Below, piece after piece: positions 26,276 to 34,609 of a stretch of 64,000 nt of DNA (its first letter is position 1; each line of letters begins with the position of its first letter). The notes below the pieces were generated by a model that was not told the origin of the DNA, did no database searches, and was given only the letters and a program-made list of their open reading frames with translations. This DNA is from DASRJJ01 sp050730855 (GTDB lineage: Bacteria; Patescibacteriota; Saccharimonadia; Saccharimonadales; UBA4665), in contig JBOHNU010000004.1 of NCBI GenBank assembly GCA_050730855.1, positions 32,971 through 96,970 on the forward strand, written 5' to 3'. The position numbers and the translations under genes were made by a program.

Positions 26276-27121
26276 CTAAATATCCTTCACCCCAAACACT
26301 TCCAGCGGTTTGCCGACCATCTGCCATATCTCATCATCTTCAGGCGTGCTGCCTTTGAGTGCGTGTAGGGTGGTATAGCAAAACCGTGGTGCTTCGTCCT
26401 CGTCTGCACTTTGTGCTAGCTTTTTCCGCACACGTTTGAGTAAGCTAGTAGATTCGCAGACCAACAACACGCCGCGCAGCTTAGAGCTAGTAGCATCCTC
26501 CCATTCTCCGACTTCTACATAATCAACGAACTTTTGTAATCGCCGCACATGCACAAAGAATGGCGTATTATCGTCCAAGTAATTCAGGAAGAAGCAACGC
26601 TCGCGCGGACGTATACCTTTGGGCGTAATAGATAGGTAAGCGTCCGGCTTTGGCCGAGGAAAGTAATCGTACTTATCTAGGTTCAGTTGGTCTTTCGTCC
26701 AGAGCTTGAGGTTCTGGCCATATACGGCGCGTAGCTTGTCGTAGGTAGTGAATACAGCCAGCTTACGAGCAATGAACTCATTGGAGGCTTTTTTGTCTTT
26801 GTAGGCATTTCGTAGGGTTTTGTCAGACAATTCCTTGCCGGTAGCTTTGTGCTGCTGCTTGAGCGACTTGAATGCTTTTGGTAGTAGATAGTATGTGGCT
26901 GGCTTACCATCTAGCTTGTAGCTACTGCCATAGTTCTTACCGACATACTCCTGATTTACTAATGCTTCTAACCTTGTATGTATATATCTACCGTCTTTAA
27001 GCTCTAAAGCTCTAGCTAATAAGTCAGTAGTTCCAAATCTAAATCGATACAGTAATTTAAGAACAGCTAATTGCTTACTTGTTGGTTTCTTAGTATTTCG
27101 AGTTACAGGTTTTATAGGCAT
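26276..27121 (-). CDS. winged-helix protein, replication-relaxation-like (passenger gene)
   Basis: The 281-aa protein has an N-terminal winged-helix region (about 15-85, KQLAVLKLLYRFRFGTTDLL then GKPATYYLLPKAFKSL) like the 'replication-relaxation' proteins of plasmids and integrative elements. The rest is mixed alpha/beta and not recognised. An AT-rich tract upstream holds promoter-like TATA runs. Its role in the transposon is unknown; it may be a cargo regulator. Confidence 0.55.
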   Translation of the reverse strand: MPIKPVTRNTKKPTSKQLAVLKLLYRFRFGTTDLLARALELKDGRYIHTRLEALVNQEYVGKNYGSSYKLDGKPATYYLLPKAFKSLKQQHKATGKELSDKTLRNAYKDKKASNEFIARKLAVFTTYDKLRAVYGQNLKLWTKDQLNLDKYDYFPRPKPDAYLSITPKGIRPRERCFFLNYLDDNTPFFVHVRRLQKFVDYVEVGEWEDATSSKLRGVLLVCESTSLLKRVRKKLAQSADEDEAPRFCYTTLHALKGSTPEDDEIWQMVGKPLEVFGVKDI

Positions 27122-27354
27122 ATGTATAAGTAGGAAGTTTCTGTATATAGTATATATAAAGAGAAGGAGAAAATAAAAAGCTATTAACAGATAGGGAATG
27201 TAGTCAAAAAGGTTCTTCCGATTACGACATTCTAGTAGGTGTACTCCTTAAATGTGGCATTTATGTTCTTGTTTAAGCAAACAGATATCTCATTTAACAG
27301 ATATTCCTTATCGGCTTTTATTACGGATATACACACTCGTTCTAAAATATTGAT
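27122..27354. promoter_or_regulatory. AT-rich divergent promoter region inside the transposon
   Basis: The 233-bp spacer separates a minus-strand and a plus-strand gene. TAAAAT (27343-27348) lies 6 nt before the + strand ATG at 27355. Several TATATA runs (27140-27160) could serve the minus-strand gene. No other feature was seen. Confidence 0.5.
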
Positions 27355-27597
27355 ATGTCTAAGAAGTCAGATGAAGAAATCCGTAAGAGCGTTGAAGAGT
27401 TCGAGAAGAACTTACCCGAAGCTCAGCGCAATCCTAACACCAAAGAAACCTTTGACGACCTTATCTCCCGCGCAGCCAAGCCTGTTCGATCAAAGCCGGA
27501 AAAACCGGCTCAGTCCGAAGATTATACCGAAAAACAAACTCGTTCACATAAAGCTGAAGATACTTCGGACTCACACAGTGATACGTCCCATCAATAG
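27355..27597 (+). CDS. small charged protein overlapping the transposase gene antisense
   Basis: The 80-aa protein is highly charged and Ser/Asp/Lys rich (KKSDEEIRKSVEEFEKNLPE then a disordered tail), with no recognised domain. A TAAAAT box 6 nt upstream supports expression. Its last 137 bp lie opposite the 3' end of the transposase gene, so its transcript could also act as an antisense RNA on the transposase mRNA. That is inference. Confidence 0.45.
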   Translation: MSKKSDEEIRKSVEEFEKNLPEAQRNPNTKETFDDLISRAAKPVRSKPEKPAQSEDYTEKQTRSHKAEDTSDSHSDTSHQ

Positions 27598-28318
27598 AGC
27601 GTTTCATTTGTGACCAAAAGCCTTCGATAGTGTTAGTGCTAATGCCATCTTTCGAGTATTCGTCTTTGCTGTGATTGACAAAGCGGTGAGCGTACTCACG
27701 CTTAACGCGATGGTAGATTTTCGATTCGTCGGTTTGTATCTCGCTGCCTTGTTTGGTCATAGCGCGAATGAACGGTAGAGCAACGCTGGCATCGGCACGC
27801 CTAGTAGCTATAGCAGTGACTTGACCGTTGCTTTTCTTTTTCTCGACCATGCCGATGACAGCCGTTTTGTTGTCGAACATACCTTTTCGTTTGTGTTTGC
27901 CACCGATATAGGTTTCGTCAATCTCAACAACACCGCTCAGCGGATTGCCGCCTTGCTGCATGAGTGAACGAATGAGCTTGGCCATACGCCAGGCCGTTTT
28001 GTAGGTGACACCAAGGGTTCGCTCTAGCTCCTTAGCACTCACACCATTTTTACTAACGGAAAACTGGAATAGGGCATAAAACCAGCTACGCAGGGACGTT
28101 TCCGATTTGTGGAAGATGGTATCGGCCAGCGGGCTAATCTGGTTGCCGCAGTCCTTGCATTCATAGACCTTTTTGCTGCGGACCCGGTAATATTTCGGGT
28201 CTACAACGCCACACTTAGGACAAGCAGTCATAGCACCGAAGCGTTGCTCAAACATGTATTGCAGACAGGCATCGTCATTAGGGAACTTTTGCTCAAACTG
28301 TTTGATTGTGTATTTCAT
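27461..28318 (-). CDS. IS1595/ISXO2-like transposase
   Basis: The 285-aa protein has an N-terminal zinc ribbon (CPKCG ... CKDCG), a HTH region with ELERTLGVTYKTAWRMA, and the DDE-type core starting at VVEIDETYIGGKHKRKG and continuing with QTDESKIYH, ending with LYVNEFVFRYNLR. All are features of ISXO2-like transposases. The ATG lies 49 bp inside the right end of the element. No frameshift or stop is seen, so it may be active. Confidence 0.93.
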   Translation of the reverse strand: MKYTIKQFEQKFPNDDACLQYMFEQRFGAMTACPKCGVVDPKYYRVRSKKVYECKDCGNQISPLADTIFHKSETSLRSWFYALFQFSVSKNGVSAKELERTLGVTYKTAWRMAKLIRSLMQQGGNPLSGVVEIDETYIGGKHKRKGMFDNKTAVIGMVEKKKSNGQVTAIATRRADASVALPFIRAMTKQGSEIQTDESKIYHRVKREYAHRFVNHSKDEYSKDGISTNTIEGFWSQMKRSIDGTYHCVSPKYLQLYVNEFVFRYNLRTEPVFPALIEQAWLRGR

Positions 28319-28342
28319 CTACTTACAGTTTATTACAGAGGT

Positions 28343-28367
28343 TACATGATGTCAAGGGATAGTCGCC
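28343..28367 (-). repeat. right terminal inverted repeat of the IS1595-type element
   Basis: On the minus strand it begins GGCGACTATCCCTTGACATC. It matches the left end at 22 of 25 positions. Confidence 0.9.
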
Positions 28368-28375
28368 CCAGAAAC
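28368..28375. repeat. 8-bp target-site duplication, right copy
   Basis: CCAGAAAC abuts the right end of the element and is identical to 23833-23840. Confidence 0.92.
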
Positions 28376-28932
28376 TATGGGATGATTTGAAAATAACACG
28401 GTCGCCTAAGCCATCTAATATAGATGCCCACTTATTAGACACAATTGTGTAGGGAATCGTAAAACCTACCGCTCTAGCTGTGATTAGCTGTGTAATTTTA
28501 TGTTCAGCATGGCTCATGTGTCGAGGATTGTTAAGCCATGCGTTTGATGGCACTGCATCCCAAAGTGCATACTGTGCAACCCTTTGCTCGGCATCTCGAC
28601 TTAATTGACGAGCTATATCATCACGGACAGCACTGAACATATTCGGGCGTCGATACCAGGCGGCTGAGAGATTATCGAGGATAATTTGCCGATCACCGTA
28701 CTTCACCCGTAGTCCATCTTGCTGATCGATATAAAGCTCTAAAGGGATGCGACCATCTGCAACCTTGTCGGCCTCATAGGTGATCACGTCATAACCACTC
28801 TTAATTAGCACCCTAGCAACTGGCTCCCACACCGAAGCATCCAGTGAACTCGATGCAATTAATACCTGTTTACGCCCCGTCCGTGATCGCTCACCCATGG
28901 TTTATGGATCTCCCGAAAGCTCAATGACTATT

Positions 28933-29130
28933 CTAGTCGTGAATAACCACGGTCTCGGAATCAGGCTTGTCAGTAAAGGTTGCAACTGTATTGGATTGGG
29001 ATGTACCATTGGCAGCCTGCGCTGCCATGAATTCTTCAGACGGACGGGCAAGCAGATCCATCACCGTAACCCCCGCATACCCGCTTACAGCCTCACAGGG
29101 CTTTCCTTCTGACCCTATCTCATAGCTCAT
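28933..29130 (-). CDS. candidate graspetide precursor peptide (65 aa)
   Basis: The small ORF has an AAAGG site 7 nt before its ATG and ends 34 nt before the ATP-grasp gene on the same strand, the position of precursor genes in graspetide clusters. The N-terminal part contains VMDLLARPSEEFMAAQA, a likely helical leader, loosely reminiscent of the ARF/ARY helix in microviridin leaders. The C-terminal part is rich in possible linkage residues (Thr, Ser, Lys, Asp, Glu: ATFTDKPDSETVVIHD). I know no described precursor with this sequence. The assignment rests on context and composition. Confidence 0.65.
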   Translation of the reverse strand: MSYEIGSEGKPCEAVSGYAGVTVMDLLARPSEEFMAAQAANGTSQSNTVATFTDKPDSETVVIHD

Positions 29131-29286
29131 GCCAAACCTTTCTTACATTACATTCACACGGTACAACATTTATTAGGTCTATACAAGGACGTTCAGTAAA
29201 AATTTCAATTACCTAAACGGAACAACCCCTTGTAAATAGCTTTAACGAGTTGGCAATCGGCCGCTGTATTTATTATTGCTAAAGGT

Positions 29287-30810
29287 CTATTCGAAATGGA
29301 TGTTCGGATAAATACCGCGGGTGACGTTGTCGATCTCGTGCCGCAGTTGCGGGAAGATAACACCTTCGCGGGCGGTCACTCCCTCGAGATACCAAAAAAC
29401 ACGTTCGGAGTAGCCAAAACCGCAGGCTGGCGGCATGCCGTATTCTAGCGCCTCAACATAGTCGATATCGAGCATCATGGCTTCGTCGTCGCCAGCATCT
29501 CGCATGGCTTGCTGCTCTAAGAAACGATTGAGTTGGTCGAGCGGGTCGTTTAGCTCGGAGTAAGCTTTGCACAATTCGCTGCCGCCGAGCAGCAGGTTAA
29601 ATTGCTCGGTCAGCTCGGGATTATGGGCTTGGATTTTGGCGAGCGGCTGCAGGAAGGTCGGGATGTCAACCAAGAAAGCCGGACCGGGAATGGTGATGCG
29701 CACCTTCTTCCACAGCTTGTCAAGGCCGCGCGATCGGTTCTCGCTCTTTTCGACCTCAACGTTGTGTTTGGCAAGCTGCTGTTTAATTTCTTCGATCGTG
29801 GAACTGAAAACATCCAGGCCATAATGTTCGCGGATGACGTCCACGAAGCTTATGCGCGGCCAGTGCTCGCCGTCTGGGCCGAGATCAACTTCCATGCCGT
29901 TGGCCAGCTTGAACTGACGTTTGCCCCAGGTTTTGTCGGCCACGTGGCGCATGAGCCGCTCGGTAAGCTCCATGCCTTTCCCCCAATCGGCGTAGGCCCA
30001 GTACCATTCCATGGCAACATGCTCAGGCAGATGCTCGTCGGAGTAATTCTCGTTGCGGAAACGCGGACCGATATCAAAAACTCTTTCGTACCCCCCTACC
30101 AGTAGCCGTTTAAGCGGCAGCTCGTGACTTATGCGCAAGAAAAAGTCCTGGCCAAGTGCATCCATATGCGTCACAAAGGGTCTGGCGTCGGCGCCGCCGG
30201 CTGTAACTTCGAGCACCGGTATGTTGATTTCGGTAAAGCCTTCACCGTTTAAGAAGTCGCGGGTCGCTTGCCAAAAAGCGCTGCGGCGTAAGAAACGCCG
30301 GAACACATCGGAGTTCACGTTAGTGTCAATATAGCGCCGGCGCAGGCGTTCTTCTTTGTTTTTAAAGCCGTCTTGGGCGTGAGGCAAGGGTCGCAACGAC
30401 TTGGTAAGCAAGCGCAACCGTCTGACCTCTAGGGAAATTTCGCCAGTTTGCGTTTTAATGACGGTACCGTGTGCTTCGATAAAGTCGCCTGCGTCCAGCA
30501 GCGCCAACTGCTCCATGCCAAGCTGGCCGTCTTCTGACTTAAGGCCTGTAACTACGTCTTCGCGCAAAAATAATTGCACGCTGGCGGTTGCATCTTTAAT
30601 AACAATGAAAGCTATTTTGCCAAACTTACGAATGTTGATAATGCGACCGACAATGCTTGCCGGTTTGCCGCTTAGGGCTTCAAAATTATCCACAATGTCA
30701 ACGATCCGATTGGTGCGCTCTGCGCTCGCCGGATATGGATTGACGCCTAGTTTTTGCAACTCTTGCAGCTTCCGCAGCCGCTCGTCTCGGTAATCTTTTA
30801 GCGTAGACAT
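29287..30810 (-). CDS. lysS: lysyl-tRNA synthetase, class II (divergent copy)
   Basis: The 507-aa protein has the OB-fold anticodon domain (about 50-150) and a class II core with FRNENYSDEHLPEHVAMEWYW (motif 2) and ACGFGYSERVFWYLEG (motif 3 with its Arg). It charges tRNA-Lys. Motif 3 differs from the canonical GLGIGIDRL of the second copy at 34610-36028. I use ATG 30810, 9 nt after TAAAAT (complement 30820-30825); GTG at 30819 abuts that box. It lies directly upstream of the graspetide locus. Confidence 0.88.
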   Translation of the reverse strand: MSTLKDYRDERLRKLQELQKLGVNPYPASAERTNRIVDIVDNFEALSGKPASIVGRIINIRKFGKIAFIVIKDATASVQLFLREDVVTGLKSEDGQLGMEQLALLDAGDFIEAHGTVIKTQTGEISLEVRRLRLLTKSLRPLPHAQDGFKNKEERLRRRYIDTNVNSDVFRRFLRRSAFWQATRDFLNGEGFTEINIPVLEVTAGGADARPFVTHMDALGQDFFLRISHELPLKRLLVGGYERVFDIGPRFRNENYSDEHLPEHVAMEWYWAYADWGKGMELTERLMRHVADKTWGKRQFKLANGMEVDLGPDGEHWPRISFVDVIREHYGLDVFSSTIEEIKQQLAKHNVEVEKSENRSRGLDKLWKKVRITIPGPAFLVDIPTFLQPLAKIQAHNPELTEQFNLLLGGSELCKAYSELNDPLDQLNRFLEQQAMRDAGDDEAMMLDIDYVEALEYGMPPACGFGYSERVFWYLEGVTAREGVIFPQLRHEIDNVTRGIYPNIHFE

Positions 30811-30924
30811 ATCCGTCACATTTTAACCGATAGTGGATGCAATGAAAAGCTTGGTTCTGTTATATATTTTATTGACACTGCGCTATACTACGGGCACAAA
30901 CATAAAGTATATTATTGGTAGTCT

Positions 30925-32286
30925 ATGTACACACCGCTCCTGGACGCATTCAATTCTTTTCATTCAAAAATCCGTTGGTGCACGCCGTCACTCCATCCTG
31001 ATTTACCTCAGGTTACAGATATCTACCGCAACGACATGAGTGTCTCCTATCATAGTATTGGGAGTCCTTTGACTGATTCCGGTATTTTTGGCGAAGCAAC
31101 AGCCCTTGCCGCCAAAGCCTACTATGCCGACCATACCTTATTTTGCGTACAAGGTACTACCACTAGTAATTTTATGGTTATCCGAGCACTCAAAAATCAG
31201 TTGGGCGACGTTACTTTGGTGGGCACGCGCAATGCTCATATGTCTATGGTTACAGCTTGCCGGGATTACGGCATTGATTTTATTTCTATTGAGCCTCGTT
31301 ATGACCAAAAGCTGCAAATCTTTACACCAAACACATTGGAGCAAATCATAGAGACAATCCACACCAATAGACCAAATGTCTTGTTTTTATCTAATCCGAC
31401 ATATGAGGGCAACTCGCTTGATCTTCCAGTCATCATCAAAGCAGTACGCGAGTTCGATTTGAACATCATTATCTATGTCGACGAGGGCTGGGGCGGCCAC
31501 TTCTGCTTTTCGGACAAGCTGCCATCTTCAGCCATGTAATCCGGCGCCGACATCTGCACCCAATCGACCCACAAACAGGGCAATTCGATGCAAATGAGCT
31601 CAATGTTCCACTGGAAGGATGGGCGCATCGACTCGGCCGAAGTCTATAGGGCATACCGCTCGCTCTCGACCACCTCGCCGTCGTTCCATATGCTCGCCGC
31701 CCTGGACGGCACCCGCGCCTTTATGGAAGCGCGCGGCGCCGAGATCATCGACGCGGCGATTGCCGTGGCAGAATACTTTGTTGAGCAGCTCAAGACTATC
31801 TCGGAACTCGAAGTATCGGTCTCAGCCGACCCGACTAAACTGCTTTTACACTTCCCGGAACACGATGTGCCGGTCATCGCCAAATACCTCGAAGACCAAG
31901 GGATCATCAGCGAGAAGTACGAAGCCCACAATATTACTCTGGTTGTGGGCTTTCAGAGCACTAAAGCGGACGTTGACAAGACAGTTGATGTCATAAAAAG
32001 GGCTATAAAACAGATGAAGCCGGCTAAGGTTGACTTTCCTAAGTTCCCGACAACCATCCAAAGAAAACCGCTTGTGCCAATCGAAAACGCACAAGCGGTT
32101 TTATTAGATGAAACTGTCGGCAAAGTGTGTGGTGAATACGTCATCCCTTACCCGCCAGGTATTCCGGTGTTGGCGCCGGGCGAGGTGATCCGACAGGAGC
32201 ATATTGATTACATCAAAGCCGTGCAAGCCAAGGGCGAACTAATGACCATCTTTATGTCCGAGCCGACGACCATCCGTGTCGCGTAA
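30925..32286 (+). pseudogene. PLP-dependent Orn/Lys/Arg decarboxylase-like gene with in-frame stop
   Basis: Two frame-continuous ORFs form one fold-type I PLP enzyme of 453 aa. The first half has the cofactor-phosphate loop QGTTTSNFMV and VDEGWGGHF, the second the Schiff-base Lys in QSTHKQ. A TAA at 31537-31539 separates them, right before SGADICTQSTHK, where relatives have a sense codon. No frameshift is needed to join them. Base composition changes from AT-richer to GC-richer near 31,450-31,600, so the gene may be mosaic. It may be dead, read through, or a consensus error. Confidence 0.8.
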
Positions 32287-32344
32287 AGCGAAGCATTAGA
32301 CCGACTGTCAACTGCTCTACGACTACACAAGAATGGGTGCAGCA

Positions 32345-32372
32345 ATTAGACATATTGCCGGAATAATATATA
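32345..32372 (+). promoter_or_regulatory. promoter of the 107-aa protein / M23 peptidase operon
   Basis: TAGACA, 16 nt and TATAAT lie about 30 nt before the ATG at 32400. An AAGGA ribosome site follows, so this unit has a normal leader, unlike many neighbours. Confidence 0.6.
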
Positions 32373-32399
32373 ATAATATCTCTAGACAAGGAATCCGTC

Positions 32400-32723
32400 A
32401 TGGCATCCCGAGTCAACATCGCAGAAATCACCCAGCAATACGACAGTTCAAGGCCCATTCCGATTCTAGGCAACGAAGCTGTGGCTGGCGCGCTTGCAGC
32501 TTACCAAGAAAACGGATACTGTATAGTGAGCGGCATAGCACTTCACGACGACCAAGCGGGCACGACCGTTGGCGAAGCGATCCAAATGGAAATGCGTAAG
32601 CTGACACGCTCCTCGAAGAGCGAAGGCGCTGTCGTCGGATCGTACATTACCCAACGCGACGATCCGACTGTCTACTACAAGGCGCTTGGCGTCGGTGTTT
32701 GGCAGCAAAACACCAATTGCTAA
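32400..32723 (+). CDS. hypothetical protein, possibly a truncated oxygenase-like domain
   Basis: The 107-aa protein has no clear family. ALAAYQENGYCIVSGIAL is weakly like the start of 2-oxoglutarate/Fe(II) oxygenases, but the iron-binding region is absent, so it would be truncated. It ends NTNC. AAGGA lies 7 nt before the ATG. The M23 peptidase gene follows 12 nt after its stop, so the two are co-transcribed. Confidence 0.5.
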   Translation: MASRVNIAEITQQYDSSRPIPILGNEAVAGALAAYQENGYCIVSGIALHDDQAGTTVGEAIQMEMRKLTRSSKSEGAVVGSYITQRDDPTVYYKALGVGVWQQNTNC

Positions 32724-32735
32724 TAGGAAACACAT

Positions 32736-33419
32736 ATGCAATTACAAGCACCAATGACTGACTTGTTTAACCGATCAAAATTGATGATTCTGGATTTTTA
32801 CCAAATCCCTGCCGATATTCCAGCCATTCAAAATATCCAGACCTTTTTTGAGGAATGCACGGCGAAGGGTATCAATCCTCGCCTTCCAGAAAATCGCCAA
32901 AAGTTTAATAATAACATGCTTGACAGTGCCGGCATGCGTTATCTGGTGAGTCGCTATGGCGAAGACCGCAGCGCCATGTTGACGGGCAGTAGCATTGCCA
33001 AAGAGGGGCGCACCTTGCACATGGGTATTGATATTTTTTGCAAGGATCAAGAAACCATCTACGCCCCTTGCGATGGTGTGATTGTTCGTGCCAGCCGCGA
33101 ACGACAAGACCATAGCTATGGTTATTACGCTACTATTCAACCAGACGAAAATCCGGGAGTTTACATTTTTTTGGGGCATTTATCACAAGACTTACCGGTG
33201 CCGGGACCGGTGAAGGAAGGAGAAGTTATCGCCAGGATAGGCGATTACCGTGACAACGAAAATGGGGGTTGGTCACGGCATCTGCACCTGCAAATAATCA
33301 CCGAATTACCGCCTGCGGGCCAAGCACCGCTGGGCTATTCCTCGGTCGCTGACTTTGCCGCTAATAGCCAAAAATACCCGGATCCCACACAGTTCTTCCC
33401 GAACTGGCACATACAATAA
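32736..33419 (+). CDS. M23-family metallopeptidase-like protein
   Basis: The 227-aa protein has the zinc-site elements of M23 endopeptidases: HMGIDIF, APCDGVIV and the HLHLQI motif near the C terminus. M23 enzymes cut peptidoglycan cross-bridges. There is no signal peptide, so either it is intracellular or not a wall enzyme; similar domains occur in fusions with PLP aminotransferases and kinases, which fits the PLP gene just upstream. AGGAA lies before the ATG. Confidence 0.8.
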   Translation: MQLQAPMTDLFNRSKLMILDFYQIPADIPAIQNIQTFFEECTAKGINPRLPENRQKFNNNMLDSAGMRYLVSRYGEDRSAMLTGSSIAKEGRTLHMGIDIFCKDQETIYAPCDGVIVRASRERQDHSYGYYATIQPDENPGVYIFLGHLSQDLPVPGPVKEGEVIARIGDYRDNENGGWSRHLHLQIITELPPAGQAPLGYSSVADFAANSQKYPDPTQFFPNWHIQ

Positions 33420-33427
33420 TTTTGTAA

Positions 33428-34429
33428 TCAAGGCGTAGGAATTGGTTGATAGGTGAGAACAAAGTCGTTGTATGGGCGCGTCTCTACCCCATCATTTACC
33501 TTAACGTTCTGTTGAAGAATACCAAAACCAGGCTGATCGATAACACCCAGATGAGAGGCATCATCGGTAGCGAAACGCCGGCCATTACGATGCGCCGCGA
33601 CAACAACACCTGGAGAAGAAAGGTTACTCTCGCCATACACCACATCCACCGGCGCTTCGCCCACCATATGATGGTCAACTATATGCTGCACTAAAAAGCC
33701 GGAAAGTGCGCGGTACAATCCTTTCCCACGAACGCCGGGATCAGTTATGGCTTCAGTAATCTCAATAACAGTAAGTGTGTTGTTAGGCTGGCCTAGCACA
33801 GGAATAGTGCCGCGCTCCGCCATGACAGTAGAAATGATTGTCTCATTTTCTCCTGCAATGTAAGCGATTGTGTTGTTTGGGCTAGTAAGAAGTTCTTCTA
33901 CGCCGGTCTCGTCAAACCCAAACTTGCCGTACAGCTCTAAAAAACGATCACGATAGCCACGACGTTCAGTTTCGCTCATATGATCATCGATGATTCTTGG
34001 TGTGTAACCTTTGTGTACTAGCTCCAGGTATGGGCTGGCCGTAGAGACCTCGCGGCTTTGCGCCTTCTGAATGAGATCTAGATGCGCTGTTAATTCATCA
34101 GCGGTTGGCTGACGATTCACGTCATTCCAGGCTATGTAAACGACACTCCGGTCAGGAGTACTGGCAATGGGCAGTGCGCCTTCAAGGCTGAGAACATGAC
34201 TGAGGTACGGAATTATTCTATTCTCAACTACTACTCGCATGTTCATGCGAGTAGTAGTTGGATGAGCTTCGGCTGTCTTCTGAGCCTCGATGAATTGATC
34301 GATAAGTTCATCGGCCGCTTGCACTGAGGCAACTGCCTCTGGATAAAAGCCGCGCATTCGCTCATTAGAGGCAGTTGCGGGAGGCCAAGCCGCCCCAATT
34401 GAACTGGTGTTGGATGTCTCATTGGACAT
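33428..34429 (-). CDS. GNAT-fold N-acetyltransferase-like protein
   Basis: The protein has an unrecognised N-terminal half and a C-terminal GNAT domain: TIAYIAGENETIISTVMAE, then ITDPGVRGKGLYRALSGFLV (acetyl-CoA loop) and the late GESNLSSPGVVVAAHRNGRR. The layout recalls AblB-like beta-lysine acetyltransferases, but this is a weak likeness. I choose ATG 34429 (333 aa), 10 nt after TATAGT (complement 34440-34445); the frame is open to 34591. It follows lysS on the same strand. Confidence 0.65.
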   Translation of the reverse strand: MSNETSNTSSIGAAWPPATASNERMRGFYPEAVASVQAADELIDQFIEAQKTAEAHPTTTRMNMRVVVENRIIPYLSHVLSLEGALPIASTPDRSVVYIAWNDVNRQPTADELTAHLDLIQKAQSREVSTASPYLELVHKGYTPRIIDDHMSETERRGYRDRFLELYGKFGFDETGVEELLTSPNNTIAYIAGENETIISTVMAERGTIPVLGQPNNTLTVIEITEAITDPGVRGKGLYRALSGFLVQHIVDHHMVGEAPVDVVYGESNLSSPGVVVAAHRNGRRFATDDASHLGVIDQPGFGILQQNVKVNDGVETRPYNDFVLTYQPIPTP

Positions 34430-34609
34430 ATTGACAGGCACTATAAATAAACATTCTTTTTCCGTCAATAGTAAAGGCGGAGCTAGGCGACCTGGCCAGC
34501 CGCTTAAACGTGCCCACTGCAGGCGCATCACAGTGGCGATGGCGCTAACCTCCTCAAACGATAAAACGGAGTTTTTCTGGACACTACCCACTTTACCCCT
34601 GACGGTTCA

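Larger units (their letters stand above)
23841..28367. mobile_element. IS1595-family transposon with passenger genes (4,527 bp)
   Basis: The ends are 25-bp terminal inverted repeats (23841-23865 and complement of 28343-28367; 22 of 25 identical), both starting GGCGACTAT. CCAGAAAC flanks both ends. The element holds an IS1595/ISXO2-like transposase at its right end and passengers: a small protein, a winged-helix-like protein, AraC, two VOC proteins and an AlkC-like protein. Passenger-bearing members are known in this family. It interrupts an ATP-grasp ligase gene in codon phase. The intact duplication and the clean reconstruction suggest a recent insertion. Confidence 0.93.
28323..28898 (-). 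pseudogene. MvdD-type ATP-grasp ligase, N-terminal part cut off by a transposon
   Basis: The first 177 codons (28898-28368) encode the N-terminal and lid-proximal part of a graspetide-type ATP-grasp ligase: AAWYRRP, SNAWLNNPRHMSHAEHKITQ and the ATP-binding Lys in RVIFKSS. Fourteen further codons read into the transposon end and stop. The protein lacks the catalytic C-terminal half, which survives at 23368-23832. Family enzymes link Asp/Glu side chains of a precursor peptide to Ser/Thr/Lys side chains as esters or amides. A candidate precursor gene lies 34 nt upstream. Confidence 0.88.

Noticed and set aside
31537..31539. In-frame TAA as evidence for stop-codon reassignment
   Set aside because: All other genes end normally at TAA, TAG or TGA, and only this gene would need it.
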